The notes: generated from the sequence alone by a model not told the origin. A DNA stretch of 64,000 nt from Phytopseudomonas flavescens (GCF_900100535.1 NZ_FNDG01000004.1:124001-188000); one strand, 5' to 3'. Shown: positions 12,392 to 21,359, counted from the first letter of the stretch. Numbers and translations: made by a program.

Positions 12392-12414
12392 AATTTCTGT
12401 AGGCCTGCTAGAAT
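12385..12414 (+). promoter_or_regulatory. predicted etfBA promoter
   Basis: TTGTTT (12385-12390), 18-base spacer, TAGAAT (12409-12414). The -35 lies inside the PsrA-like site. Transcription from here leaves a leader of about 165 bases before etfB, in which I see no other gene. Confidence 0.55.
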
Positions 12415-12587
12415 CGGGCTACAACACGAATGGCTATCAACCAGGCCGTATTGACCGAGCCAGGTGTGACGGTCAAGATACGGGCGGTTTTGCGCTCGCC
12501 GCCTGAGCTATGGTGTCTGCTTGTCTGCATCACCCGCATGCTCGCTTCTGGCGACATTCCTATTCACCGGAGAGTAACGAGGAATCC

Positions 12588-13337
12588 ATGAAGGTTCTTG
12601 TAGCTGTCAAACGAGTGGTCGATTACAACGTCAAGGTTCGTGTCAAACCGGACAATAGCGGCGTCGATCTTGCCAACGTCAAGATGTCGATGAACCCTTT
12701 CTGCGAAATCGCCGTTGAAGAGGCCGTGCGCCTGAAAGAGAAGGGCGTCGCCAGTGAAATCGTGGTCGTCTCCATCGGCCCAGCCCAGGCCCAGGAACAA
12801 TTGCGTACCGCGCTGGCACTGGGCGCCGATCGCGCCGTGCTGGTCGAGTCGGCCGAAGAGCTGAACTCCCTGGCGGTCGCCAAGCTGCTCAAGGCCGTGG
12901 TCGACAAGGAGCAGCCGCAGCTTGTCATCCTCGGCAAGCAGGCCATCGACAGCGACAACAACCAGACCGGCCAGATGCTGGCTGCGCTGACCGGCTACGC
13001 CCAGGGTACCTTCGCCTCCAAGGTGGAAGTCAGCGGCGACAAGGTCAACGTCACCCGTGAGATCGACGGCGGTCTGCAAACCGTTGCGCTGAACCTGCCG
13101 GCCATCGTCACCACCGACCTGCGCCTGAACGAGCCGCGTTACGCCTCGCTGCCGAACATCATGAAGGCCAAGAAAAAGCCGCTGGAAACCCTGACCCCTG
13201 ACGCGCTGGGCGTTTCCACTGCCTCCACCGTCAAGACCATCAAGGTCGAAGCGCCAGCTGCACGCGGTGCGGGTATCAAGGTCAAGTCGGTTGCCGAACT
13301 GGTCGAGAAACTGAAAACCGAAGCGAAGGTGATCTAA
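12588..13337 (+). CDS. etfB: electron transfer flavoprotein beta subunit
   Basis: Small subunit of the soluble ETF heterodimer that collects electrons from acyl-CoA dehydrogenases and related enzymes. 249 residues beginning [20 protein letters not shown]; it shows the AMP-binding region [17 protein letters not shown] and the beta-subunit signature [40 protein letters not shown] precedes the ATG at 12588; upstream in-frame codons are leader. etfA starts at the very next base after its stop. Confidence 0.97.
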   Translation: MKVLVAVKRVVDYNVKVRVKPDNSGVDLANVKMSMNPFCEIAVEEAVRLKEKGVASEIVVVSIGPAQAQEQLRTALALGADRAVLVESAEELNSLAVAKLLKAVVDKEQPQLVILGKQAIDSDNNQTGQMLAALTGYAQGTFASKVEVSGDKVNVTREIDGGLQTVALNLPAIVTTDLRLNEPRYASLPNIMKAKKKPLETLTPDALGVSTASTVKTIKVEAPAARGAGIKVKSVAELVEKLKTEAKVI

Positions 13338-14267
13338 ATGACTATCCTGGTTATCGCTGAACACACCCATTCCGCGCTGGCACCAGCGACCCTCAACACC
13401 GTCGCTGCCGCCCAAGCCATCGGTGGCGACATTCACGTGCTGGTCGCCGGCCAGGGCGTTGGCGCTGCCGCTGAAGCGGCTGCCAAGATCGCTGGCGTCG
13501 CCAAGGTACTGGTTGCCGACAATGCCGCATTCGCTCATCAGTTGCCGGAAAACGTCGCGCCGCTGGTTGCCGAGCTCGGCAAGGCCTACAGCCACGTCCT
13601 GGCTGCCGCCACCAGCAACGGCAAGAACATCCTGCCGCGCGTCGCTGCACAGCTGGACGTCGACCAGATCTCCGAGATCGTCTCCGTGGAGAGCCCGGAC
13701 ACCTTCAAGCGTCCGATCTATGCCGGTAACGCCATCGCTACCGTGCAATCCTCCGCTGCCGTGAAAGTGATCACCGTGCGTGCCACCGGTTTTGACGCCG
13801 TGGCGGCCGAAGGCGGTTCCGCTGCCATCGAGAACGTTTCGGCGGGCGGCGATGCCGGCAAGTCGGCGTTCGTCGGTGAAGAGCTGGCCAAGTCCGATCG
13901 TCCGGAACTGACCGCTGCCAAGATCGTGGTCTCTGGTGGTCGCGGCATGCAGAATGGCGACAACTTCAAGCACCTGTACACCCTGGCCGACAAACTCGGC
14001 GCAGCGGTCGGCGCTTCCCGTGCTGCGGTCGACGCCGGTTTCGTGCCGAACGACATGCAGGTCGGCCAGACCGGCAAGATCGTCGCCCCGCAGCTGTACA
14101 TCGCGGTCGGCATCAGCGGTGCCATCCAGCATCTGGCTGGCATGAAGGACTCCAAGGTGATCGTCGCGATCAACAAGGACGAAGAGGCACCGATCTTCCA
14201 GGTTGCCGACTATGGCCTGGTGGCCGATCTGTTCGAAGCCGTGCCGGAGCTGGAAAAGCTGGTCTGA
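13338..14267 (+). CDS. etfA: electron transfer flavoprotein alpha subunit
   Basis: FAD-carrying subunit of ETF, 309 residues. The C-terminal FAD domain is complete: [55 protein letters not shown] and the final [29 protein letters not shown]. It abuts etfB with no gap and is followed by a terminator 23 bases on, so etfBA is a two-gene operon. Confidence 0.97.
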   Translation: MTILVIAEHTHSALAPATLNTVAAAQAIGGDIHVLVAGQGVGAAAEAAAKIAGVAKVLVADNAAFAHQLPENVAPLVAELGKAYSHVLAAATSNGKNILPRVAAQLDVDQISEIVSVESPDTFKRPIYAGNAIATVQSSAAVKVITVRATGFDAVAAEGGSAAIENVSAGGDAGKSAFVGEELAKSDRPELTAAKIVVSGGRGMQNGDNFKHLYTLADKLGAAVGASRAAVDAGFVPNDMQVGQTGKIVAPQLYIAVGISGAIQHLAGMKDSKVIVAINKDEEAPIFQVADYGLVADLFEAVPELEKLV

Positions 14268-14290
14268 TCCCGCTGTTTCTGCACCCAGAG

Positions 14291-14316
14291 AACCCGCTCA
14301 TTCGAGCGGGTTTTTT
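14291..14316 (+). terminator. Rho-independent terminator after etfA
   Basis: AACCCGCTC (14291-14299), loop ATTC, GAGCGGGTT (14304-14312), then a run of T's to 14316. Nine-bp perfect stem. Confidence 0.92.
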
Positions 14317-14332
14317 AATGGTCTGCCATCCC

Positions 14333-15235
14333 TCAGGCCTGGTCCTCCCCGGGTTCGGCGCCAAGGTGCAGGAGTAGGCTGCGCATCGGCGGGGACAGCG
14401 CCTGCCAGGCACCGAAGCAAAGGCACAACTGACGGCGTGCCCAGTCATCGCTCAGGGATACCGTCCGCAATCCGTGGCGGCGCCGGTAGCGGCTGGCGGT
14501 GGTTAGCGGGACGATGCCCAGGCCGACGCCATGGGCGACCATCTGGCACAGGCCTTCGAAGGTTTTCAGGCGAATGCGCAGGGTCGGCTCACCGCCAGCC
14601 GAGCGGGCGTGATCGAGGATGTGGTCCTGCAAGGCGTTGCCCGCTGCCAGGCCGACGAAGGGCTCGTCGAGCACATCGGCCAGCTGCAGCGTGGTCTGGT
14701 CTGCCAGGCGGTGCTCGGTGGGCATGATCAGAACCAGATGATCCTTCGCCACAGGCTGCATGTGCAGGCCCTGGGCCTCGACGGCGTCGGACACGATGCC
14801 GGCCTCGGCCAGGCCGCTGCCGATGAGCCCGACGATCTCGGCGCTGGTGCGCTCCTTGAGTTCGAGCTGCAGCCCTGGGCGCTGGGCCAGCCAGGGCGCG
14901 AGTCGGGGCGGCAGGAAATCGGTCAGCGCAGCGGTATTGGCATACAGATGCAGCGTGCCCCGCGCGCCCTTGGCGAAGTCACGTAACTCGTCCTGAAGCA
15001 GCGACTGCTGGTCGAGGATCAGGCGCCCATGGTGCGCCAGGGTCTCGCCTGCTTCGGTCGGCGCTACGCCACGCGGCAGGCGCAGCAGCAGTGGTACGCC
15101 GGCGTCTCGCTCGAGGTTGCGCAGCCGCTCGCTGGCCGAGGCCAGGGCGAGGTTCGCCAGGGTTGCGCCGCGGGTGATGCTGCCGGCCTCGAGAACGTGC
15201 AGGAAGAGGCGCAGGTCGGCCAGATCCGGTCGCAT
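14333..15235 (-). CDS. LysR-family transcriptional regulator
   Basis: 300-residue regulator with the N-terminal LysR helix-turn-helix (MRPDLADLRLFLHVLEAGSITRGATLANLALASASERLRNLE) and a periplasmic-binding-like effector domain (about residues 90-290). The start at 15235 gives the usual LysR beginning; the frame stays open upstream but those residues do not belong to the family. It is divergent from the TauE/SafE permease gene with 88 bp between them, the arrangement typical of a LysR regulator and its target. Effector unknown. Confidence 0.92.
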   Translation of the reverse strand: MRPDLADLRLFLHVLEAGSITRGATLANLALASASERLRNLERDAGVPLLLRLPRGVAPTEAGETLAHHGRLILDQQSLLQDELRDFAKGARGTLHLYANTAALTDFLPPRLAPWLAQRPGLQLELKERTSAEIVGLIGSGLAEAGIVSDAVEAQGLHMQPVAKDHLVLIMPTEHRLADQTTLQLADVLDEPFVGLAAGNALQDHILDHARSAGGEPTLRIRLKTFEGLCQMVAHGVGLGIVPLTTASRYRRRHGLRTVSLSDDWARRQLCLCFGAWQALSPPMRSLLLHLGAEPGEDQA

Positions 15236-15323
15236 GTCAGTACTCCTCAGCCTTCGGAAAAACCAGAGGATACGATGAAAGATCCTGATTGTGCGCAAGC
15301 GGCCTCGCAGGCCAAATGGGCGC

Positions 15324-16070
15324 ATGAACGAATCCTTGTCCCTGTTGTTACCACTGACGCTGATCTTCCTCGTGGCCGGAGTGGTCAAGGGCGTGACCGG
15401 CATGGGCCTGCCCACGGTTGCCATGGGCCTGCTGGCGACCTTCATGTCGCCAGCGGCGGCTGCTGCCCTACTGGTCATCCCCTCGCTGGTCAGCAACCTC
15501 TGGCAGAGCCTGGCGGGGCCGGCCACGGCGAGTCTGTTGCGGCGCCTGTGGCCGATGGCGCTGGGTATTGTGCTGGGCACCCTGAGCAGTACGGTGCTGC
15601 TGGTGAGGGTCGATCCATCCTGGTCTGCCTTCGGGTTGGGATGCGCGCTGCTGGCCTACGCCAGCTATGCCCTGGCGTCTCCGGTCATCTCGGTGCCCGC
15701 GCGATGGGAGCCAAGGCTGTCGCCGCTGATAGGGATCGTCACCGGGCTGATCACCGGGGGAACCGGGGTTTTCGTGATGCCGGCGGTTCCCTATCTGCAG
15801 GCGCTGCGCCTGAGCAAGGACGAACTGGTACAGGCGCTAGGCCTGTCCTTCACGGTTTCCACCCTGGCGTTGGCGGGCGGCTTGCTGCTGCAGGGCGCCT
15901 TGCGTACTGACCAGTTGGGATTGTCGTCGCTGGCGGTGATTCCGGCCTTGCTGGGAATGTGGCTGGGGCAGTCGATTCGTGCGCGCCTGAGTCCAAGGCA
16001 TTTCCGCCTGTGTTTTCTGTGGTTTCTGCTGATTCTAGGGCTCGAGCTGATTTCGCGGCCTTTCTTCTGA
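15324..16070 (+). CDS. TauE/SafE-family membrane permease
   Basis: Predicted inner-membrane exporter/permease of the sulfite exporter TauE/SafE family, 248 residues and about eight membrane helices. The N-terminal half has VAGVVKGVTGMGLPTVAMGLL and the second half has the matching repeat IVTGLITGGTGVFVMPAVPYLQAL, the inverted duplicate expected of the family. Substrate cannot be told; the family moves small anions such as sulfite, sulfoacetate or other organic acids. Start ATG 15324 is chosen at the start of the first helix; it is divergent from the LysR gene. Confidence 0.88.
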   Translation: MNESLSLLLPLTLIFLVAGVVKGVTGMGLPTVAMGLLATFMSPAAAAALLVIPSLVSNLWQSLAGPATASLLRRLWPMALGIVLGTLSSTVLLVRVDPSWSAFGLGCALLAYASYALASPVISVPARWEPRLSPLIGIVTGLITGGTGVFVMPAVPYLQALRLSKDELVQALGLSFTVSTLALAGGLLLQGALRTDQLGLSSLAVIPALLGMWLGQSIRARLSPRHFRLCFLWFLLILGLELISRPFF

Positions 16071-16119
16071 CACCTGAAGGCAGTCGTTCCCTGCCGGTGC
16101 CATCGAAACAGGAGCAGGC

Positions 16120-16605
16120 ATGATGCATGGTCTTCGTCCTATTGCCGTTCTGGAGTACCTGCGCCGCCAACTGGACGGCTCCCTCGCGGTCGAGCATGCC
16201 ACCCACATGCGCTATCCCACGGCGATCTCGCAACTGCTCGGCTTTCGCCTCGTCGCGGTCGACGAGGCCATGGCGGTGATCGAGTTGCAGGCCGATGCGC
16301 TACGCCATGGCAACCAGCAGGGCACCGTGCATGGCGGGCTACTCTGCGAGCTGGCCGATGCCGCCATCGGTACAGCGCATTCCACGCTGATGCTGGACGG
16401 CGAGAGTTTTACCAGCATCGACCTGAAGGCGACCTTCCTTCGTCCGGTCTGGAAGGGGCGCCTGCAAGCCCATGCCTGGGCCGAACACCGTGGGCGTACG
16501 ATCAGCCACTACCGCTGCGAGGTACGGACGGAGGACGGCAAGGTGCTGGCGAGCATCTCCAGTGCGGTCATGACCCTGCGTGGCGACAGTGCCCATGGAC
16601 GATGA
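16120..16605 (+). CDS. PaaI-like hotdog-fold thioesterase
   Basis: Predicted acyl-CoA thioesterase, 161 residues. The hotdog core is QQGTVHGGLLCELADAAIGTA (the HGG and following Glu/Asp are the usual active-site region) followed by SIDLKATFLRPVWKGRLQAHAW. SD CAGGAGCAGGC precedes the ATG at 16120; ATG 16123 is an alternative. It lies 50 bp after the permease, and its stop is 47 bp from that of the convergent plaF-like gene. Physiological substrate unknown. Confidence 0.85.
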   Translation: MMHGLRPIAVLEYLRRQLDGSLAVEHATHMRYPTAISQLLGFRLVAVDEAMAVIELQADALRHGNQQGTVHGGLLCELADAAIGTAHSTLMLDGESFTSIDLKATFLRPVWKGRLQAHAWAEHRGRTISHYRCEVRTEDGKVLASISSAVMTLRGDSAHGR

Positions 16606-16652
16606 CCGGCGTACCCCTCCAGTCCAGCGGGCCCTGCCTGATCGATAGCCGG

Positions 16653-17606
16653 CTACTGCTTCCTGCTCGAGGCTTCCATCCCATGGGCACCGATGAACTG
16701 CAGGTACTGCGCTGCGGTTTCCTTCGGGCATTCGAGCATCGGCGCGTGGCCGCAGCCTTTCATGATCACTACGGTGGCGTCCGCCAGCAATGGCTTCATC
16801 ACCTCGATGGCGGACATGTCGCTGATACGGTCCTGGTCGCCCCAGAGCAGCAGAGTCGGTGCGCCGATCCGCTGCAGTTCGGGCTCCAGGGGCAGGTAGC
16901 GTTGTTGCAGATGGTCGAAAACCAGCCGCTGATGTGCGCTGTCATCGACGGCCCGTTGTGCCAGGTACTGGTGAAGGTGCTCGGGCAGTTGGGGCGGGGC
17001 GACGAACAGCCAGTCCAGCAACGGATCTAACTGGGTGGGAAGCTCCCCCTGCAGGGGATTGTCACCCTGCTCTCGGGTACGCTGGAACCCTGTGTCGCGC
17101 CGTGGCGTGCCGATGCCGGCATTGGCCATCAGGGCCAGGCTGGTGACGTGCTGGGGGTAGCGGGCAGCGTAGAGCGCGGCGATATGCCCGCCCATGGAGT
17201 GGCCGACCAGGTGCAGGCGCCTGATCGACAATGCATCGACGAAAGCAGCCAGGCGTTCGGTCTGTGTACCGACATCGTAGCTGCCGTGTGGCCGGTCACT
17301 GGCGCCGAAACCGGGCAGGTCCACGGCGATGACGTGATAGCGCTCGGTGAGATCCCGGGCGAACCACAGCCAGGTGCTCTTGTCGGCCCCGAAGCCGTGA
17401 ACCAGCAGCACGGTCTCGGCATCCGGTGGGCCTCCCTGGTAATAGCTGATCTCCAGGTCGTTCACGCTGATGCGGTGCGCGTGAAACCCGGTGCGCCATT
17501 GCTCGATGGATCGATAGGCCGTGAGTTGCGCCGCTGGCGAGAGGTAAAGCAGCGTCCCTGCGGCAAGGATCAGAAGGACGAATACGGCGAGAATCATTTT
17601 CTTCAT
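16653..17606 (-). CDS. plaF: membrane-bound phospholipase A1 / alpha-beta hydrolase, PlaF-like
   Basis: In P. aeruginosa PlaF (PA2949) is an inner-membrane phospholipase that remodels glycerophospholipids and affects virulence. This 317-residue protein has one N-terminal membrane helix (residues about 4-25) and an alpha/beta hydrolase domain with oxyanion segment VLLVHGFGADKSTW, nucleophile Ser137 in GHSMG, Asp259 in LWGDQDR and His287 in KGCGHAPM. The numbering agrees to within one residue with the triad I recall for PlaF (S137, D258, H286). As in P. aeruginosa it lies close to etfA. The thioesterase gene converges on it. Confidence 0.85.
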   Translation of the reverse strand: MKKMILAVFVLLILAAGTLLYLSPAAQLTAYRSIEQWRTGFHAHRISVNDLEISYYQGGPPDAETVLLVHGFGADKSTWLWFARDLTERYHVIAVDLPGFGASDRPHGSYDVGTQTERLAAFVDALSIRRLHLVGHSMGGHIAALYAARYPQHVTSLALMANAGIGTPRRDTGFQRTREQGDNPLQGELPTQLDPLLDWLFVAPPQLPEHLHQYLAQRAVDDSAHQRLVFDHLQQRYLPLEPELQRIGAPTLLLWGDQDRISDMSAIEVMKPLLADATVVIMKGCGHAPMLECPKETAAQYLQFIGAHGMEASSRKQ

Positions 17607-17705
17607 GCGGCGTCTTATCGCTGATTATCCAGGTCGTATGAGCTAGCATGTCATGATTCTTCAGTCACGGAACGACTGGCTAGTATGTGAACCGAGAGAA
17701 TAACG

Positions 17706-18533
17706 ATGGGCGAGCGAAGTTTAGTCAGGTCTGGTCTGCTGCTCATCGGCTTGTTGCTGGCCGGTGGCGCCCAGGCCGCCGGCAAATGCGAGCGGCTGGT
17801 CGCTACCGGCAATCCCGAGTACCCGCCTTACCTGTGGCGCGACCCACAGAACCCGGGGCAACTGATCGGCGCCACCGTCGATCTGCTCAAGGCGGTTTCC
17901 AAGGAGCTTGGCGTCGGCATCGAGGTGGTCTACGCCGGCCCCTGGTCGAGAGCCCAGGAGGAGGTACGTACCGGGCGCATCGACATGCTCGCCGGTGCCT
18001 TCCTGACCATCCCGCGCCTGGAAATCATGGACTTCGTGCACCCGGCCTTCCTGTCGACACCGAGCGTGGTCTGGGTGCGCAAGGGCAGCGACTTCCCCTA
18101 CGTAGGCTGGGCCGACCTGCAGGGGCGTACTGGCGACACCCTGGTCAACAACAGCTTCGGGCAGACGTTCGATGCCTATGCCAGGGACAACCTGACCCTC
18201 GAAGGTGTCTCCAGCCTGACCCAGGCGTTCCAGAAGCTGCTGCTGGGGCGTACCGACTATGTGCTCTACGAGCGCTATCCAGGGCAGGCGCTGGCGTCGA
18301 CCCTGGGCCTGCAGGATGATCTGCAGGTGCTCGACCCGCCGGTTTCCAGTGAGGGCTTGCACTTGGCGCTGTCCCACAACTCGGCGTGCAACGACCCCTG
18401 GCTGCGCGGACAACTGGCCAGGAAAATGACAGAATTCACCGCCGCCGGCATGCCGCAAACCCTTCTGCAACGCAACTTGCAACGCTGGAAGGAACAACAG
18501 CCTCAGCCGGCCGCCAGTGTTCCGAATCAGTAG
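17706..18533 (+). CDS. periplasmic solute-binding protein, family 3-like
   Basis: 275-residue exported protein with a signal peptide (residues 1-25, ending AGGAQAA). The mature part is a type II periplasmic binding domain: NPEYPPYLWRDP, GATVDLLKAVSKELGVG, and GRIDMLAGAFLTIPRLEIMDF, the usual amino-acid-binding pattern in which the two lobes close over the ligand. No ABC permease or ATPase is nearby, so it may be a sensor-type or enzyme-like relative. The next two genes encode envelope lipoproteins only 9 bases downstream, suggesting co-transcription and perhaps an envelope role. Confidence 0.86.
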   Translation: MGERSLVRSGLLLIGLLLAGGAQAAGKCERLVATGNPEYPPYLWRDPQNPGQLIGATVDLLKAVSKELGVGIEVVYAGPWSRAQEEVRTGRIDMLAGAFLTIPRLEIMDFVHPAFLSTPSVVWVRKGSDFPYVGWADLQGRTGDTLVNNSFGQTFDAYARDNLTLEGVSSLTQAFQKLLLGRTDYVLYERYPGQALASTLGLQDDLQVLDPPVSSEGLHLALSHNSACNDPWLRGQLARKMTEFTAAGMPQTLLQRNLQRWKEQQPQPAASVPNQ

Positions 18534-18542
18534 GACGTACCC

Positions 18543-18896
18543 GTGATCTATCGATATACCAGCGCCGCGCTGGCGGTGCTTTTGCTGCAAGGCTGTGCCA
18601 CTGATCCCGCGCCTTCCGAACAGATGCGCCTTACCGAACAGGTCATCGAACAGGCCCGCACCGTCGCCGCGGGCGAGACCGTTGCCGAACTGAGCCAGGC
18701 CGAAGCCAAGCTCGCCAAGGCCCGTTCGGCGATGGACGAGCAAGCGTATCGAACTGCCCGTGTGCAGGCCGAGCAGGCCGAACTCGATGCGCGCCTGGCC
18801 GAGGCTCGGGTGCTGACGCTGCGCAGCCAGGCGCAGCTGGCCGAGCTGAACCGCCGTATCAAGCGCTTGCGCGATCAACTGGGAGCTACGCCATGA
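18543..18896 (+). CDS. small DUF4398-like lipoprotein
   Basis: 117-residue predicted lipoprotein: YTSAALAVLLLQGCA is the signal with Cys18 as lipid site. The mature part is almost all helical, with heptad-like Ala/Glu/Leu repeats (VAELSQAEAKLAKARSAMDEQAYRTA...). GTG start. Its last four bases (ATGA) overlap the start of the OmpA-like gene, so the two are coupled and their proteins probably act together at the outer membrane. Confidence 0.8.
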   Translation: MIYRYTSAALAVLLLQGCATDPAPSEQMRLTEQVIEQARTVAAGETVAELSQAEAKLAKARSAMDEQAYRTARVQAEQAELDARLAEARVLTLRSQAQLAELNRRIKRLRDQLGATP

Positions 18897-19702
18897 GCCC
18901 TTTGCGTATAGGCGCCGCGGCACTGACGGGTGCCTTGCTGGCAGGCTGTGCCGGCCTGGATGACCAGCACAGCGCCACGCTCGACGCTGCCCGGACCAGC
19001 TTCCAGTCGGTCAGGGAGGATCCTCAGGTGCTGCGTAGCGCGCCCAAGGATGTGATCCGCGCCGGCGAATCCCTGGGACGTGCCGAGCGGTTGGCCGGCT
19101 ATTGGGGCAGCAGCGACGATGTGGCCCATTACGCCTACCTGAGCCAGCGCTACAGCGAGATCGCCCGTGAGCATGCACAACTCGCCCTGGACGAGGAGAA
19201 TGCGGCGCGCCTGGAGCTTGAACGCCAGCGCCTGCAATTGGCGCTGCGTGAGGCCAAGTTGACCAGCGTGCAGGCGCAGAACGCGTGGCTCGAGGAGCAG
19301 ATCGTCAGCCTGGCGACGGCGCAGACCGATCGCGGCCTGGTGATGACCCTTGGTGATGTGCTGTTCGACGCCGGTGAGGTGCACCTCAAGGCCAGCGCCA
19401 ATCGCACGATATTGAAGCTGGTGCAGTTTCTGCAGTTGAACCCACGGCGGGTGGTGCGTATCGAGGGCTACACCGACAGCAGCGGCAAGCGTGAGGAGAA
19501 TCTGCAGCTGTCCCGCGACCGCGCGCAGACCGTCGCCGATGCGCTGATCGATCTGGGTATCGATGCCAGGCGCATCGAGGTGCAAGGCTTTGGCGAAGGC
19601 TTTCCGGTGGCGGAAAATGCCTCGGCCAAGGGCAAGGCGCAGAATCGTCGCGTCGAGATCCTGTTCTCCGACGAGCAGGGGCGGCTAGGCGCCACTCGCT
19701 AG
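18893..19702 (+). CDS. OmpA-family lipoprotein with helical N-terminal region
   Basis: 269-residue protein: lipoprotein signal ALTGALLAGCAG (Cys19), a helical region of about residues 30-145 rich in Glu/Gln/Leu, then an OmpA-type peptidoglycan-binding domain (about 150-262) with YTDSSGKREENLQLSRDRAQ and GKAQNRRVEI. Such proteins tie the outer membrane to the cell wall. It shares an ATGA overlap with the DUF4398-like gene, and a good terminator follows 18 bases after its stop, marking the end of a three-gene unit with the binding protein. Confidence 0.9.
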   Translation: MSPLRIGAAALTGALLAGCAGLDDQHSATLDAARTSFQSVREDPQVLRSAPKDVIRAGESLGRAERLAGYWGSSDDVAHYAYLSQRYSEIAREHAQLALDEENAARLELERQRLQLALREAKLTSVQAQNAWLEEQIVSLATAQTDRGLVMTLGDVLFDAGEVHLKASANRTILKLVQFLQLNPRRVVRIEGYTDSSGKREENLQLSRDRAQTVADALIDLGIDARRIEVQGFGEGFPVAENASAKGKAQNRRVEILFSDEQGRLGATR

Positions 19703-19720
19703 GGAGCACGGCTCAGCAAG

Positions 19721-19754
19721 AACCCCGCTACTGTCTTCCGGTGCGGGGTTTTTT
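19721..19754 (+). terminator. Rho-independent terminator
   Basis: AACCCCGC (19721-19728) pairs with GCGGGGTT (19743-19750), followed by TTTT; 14-base loop. Ends the OmpA-like operon. Confidence 0.85.
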
Positions 19755-19853
19755 ATCGCCTTTGGGCGCAGGCGAACCCTGCTCGTCGCCTGCGCCTGGA
19801 GAACACCCTATCCTTGTCTGGCAAGCGGCTGTATCGGCGAGATATTTCAGTGT

Positions 19854-19865
19854 TGTACCGGTACA
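19854..19865. promoter_or_regulatory. palindromic operator upstream of the MocR gene
   Basis: TGTACCGGTACA is a perfect 12-bp palindrome, 52 bases before the preferred start of the MocR regulator. A possible -35 TTGTAC overlaps it. Self-regulation through a site beside the promoter is usual for MocR proteins; that this is the site is inference. Confidence 0.6.
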
Positions 19866-19916
19866 GAAATATTTAGTTAGAGTACTGTTATGGTTCAGTC
19901 CCGGGATGAAGCGGTC

Positions 19917-21359
19917 ATGACCAATCTGTTGCTCTATCAGCGTATCGCTCAGCAGTTGGCGGACGATATCCGTCGTGGCGTTTATCAGCCCGGTGAGCGG
20001 GTACCATCGGTGCGCAAGCTGAGTGCCCAGCTCAGCGTCAGCCACGCCACGGTGCTGCAGGCCTATGCCAATCTCGAAGACCTCGGCCTGATCCGTGCGC
20101 GCCCGCAATCGGGCTTCTATGTCCACCAGACGCCAGCGCTGACCGCCGATACCCCTGATATCGCTCGGGTCGAGCGGCCTGGTCTGGTGACACGCAGCAG
20201 TATCATCAATCAGGTGCTGGGCGAAGCGCGCCGAGAGGGAGTGTTTCCCCTCGGGGCAGCGGTGCCCCACGTCGACTACTTGCCGGTTCGGGCGCTGCAC
20301 CAGCAGCTTGCCAAGGTGACCCGTTTCCAGAGCCCGCGAGCGTTCAGCTACATGTTCAGCCCTGGTTTCGAACCGCTGCGCCGCCAGGTGGCGATCCGCA
20401 TGCGCGACGCGGGCGTGCTGGTCGACCCCTCCGAGGTGGTGATTACCCATGGTTGCGTGGACGCCCTGCAGATGTCCCTGCGGGTGATGACCCGCCCCGG
20501 TGACCTGATCGCCACCGAGTCGCCGACCTATTACGGCTTGCTGCAACTGGCCGACCTGCTTGGTCTCAAGGTCATCGAGATTCCCAGTGATCCCACCACG
20601 GGCATCAGTGTCGAGGCCCTGCAACTGGCTGCCAGCCAGTGGCCGATCAAGGCACTGGTGCTCACCGCGCGCCTGAGCAACCCCCTGGGCGGCACCATTC
20701 CCGAGGCTCGGCAGAAACAACTGCTGCGCCTGGCCAGCGACTTCGATATCCAGATCGTCGAGGACGATATCTACGGCGAACTGATGTTCGAGCAGGGCCG
20801 CACCAAGGCGCTCAAGGCCGGGGATCCGGAGGGGCGCGTGGTGTACTGCTCGAGTTTTTCCAAGACCCTCTCGCCCGGGGTACGGATCGGTTGGATCATC
20901 GCTGGCAAATACCATGACGAAATCCAACGCCTGCAGATGTTCACCACCCATTCGGCCTGTAGCGTCACCCAGATGGCGGTGGCGGCCTACCTGGAGAACG
21001 GTGGCTACGACCGTCATCTGCGGCACATCCGCCAGGAGTACCGCAAGAACCTCAGTGCCTTCCAGCTGGCGGTGCAGCAGCACTTTCCCGAGGGCACGCA
21101 GATCACCCGGCCCAATGGCGGTTTCATCCTCTGGGTCAGCCTGCCGGCGCGGGTCAACACCAAGGATCTGCACGTCAGCGCCTTGCAGCAGGGCATCAGC
21201 ATCGCCCCGGGGTTGATCTTCAGCAATACCGAGCAGTTCAACCACTGCGTGCGCCTCAACTGCGGCATTCCGTGGAACCGCGAAGCGGAACGCGCGCTGA
21301 TGACCCTGGGCATGCTGGCCAGCCAGCTCTGCCAGGAGGCGACAACCAGCGGCTTCTAG
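19917..21359 (+). CDS. MocR-type GntR regulator with aminotransferase domain
   Basis: 480-residue chimera: an N-terminal GntR winged helix (YQRIAQQLADDIRRGVYQPGERVPSVRKLSAQLSVSHATV) and a C-terminal fold-type I aminotransferase domain that binds PLP through the Lys in SSFSKTLSPGVRIGW and does not normally catalyse. The start MTNLLLYQ at 19917 is preferred; ATG 19890 would sit almost at the predicted transcription start. Most MocR genes face their target divergently; here none does, so its target is elsewhere or is itself. Its TAG stop overlaps the end of a MITE-like element. Confidence 0.92.
   Translation: MTNLLLYQRIAQQLADDIRRGVYQPGERVPSVRKLSAQLSVSHATVLQAYANLEDLGLIRARPQSGFYVHQTPALTADTPDIARVERPGLVTRSSIINQVLGEARREGVFPLGAAVPHVDYLPVRALHQQLAKVTRFQSPRAFSYMFSPGFEPLRRQVAIRMRDAGVLVDPSEVVITHGCVDALQMSLRVMTRPGDLIATESPTYYGLLQLADLLGLKVIEIPSDPTTGISVEALQLAASQWPIKALVLTARLSNPLGGTIPEARQKQLLRLASDFDIQIVEDDIYGELMFEQGRTKALKAGDPEGRVVYCSSFSKTLSPGVRIGWIIAGKYHDEIQRLQMFTTHSACSVTQMAVAAYLENGGYDRHLRHIRQEYRKNLSAFQLAVQQHFPEGTQITRPNGGFILWVSLPARVNTKDLHVSALQQGISIAPGLIFSNTEQFNHCVRLNCGIPWNREAERALMTLGMLASQLCQEATTSGF

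Noticed and set aside
12564..14132. 522-codon open frame opposite etfB and etfA
   Set aside because: Antisense shadow of two fully recognisable genes; composition is Gly/Asp/Leu-rich low complexity and it crosses the etfB/etfA junction.
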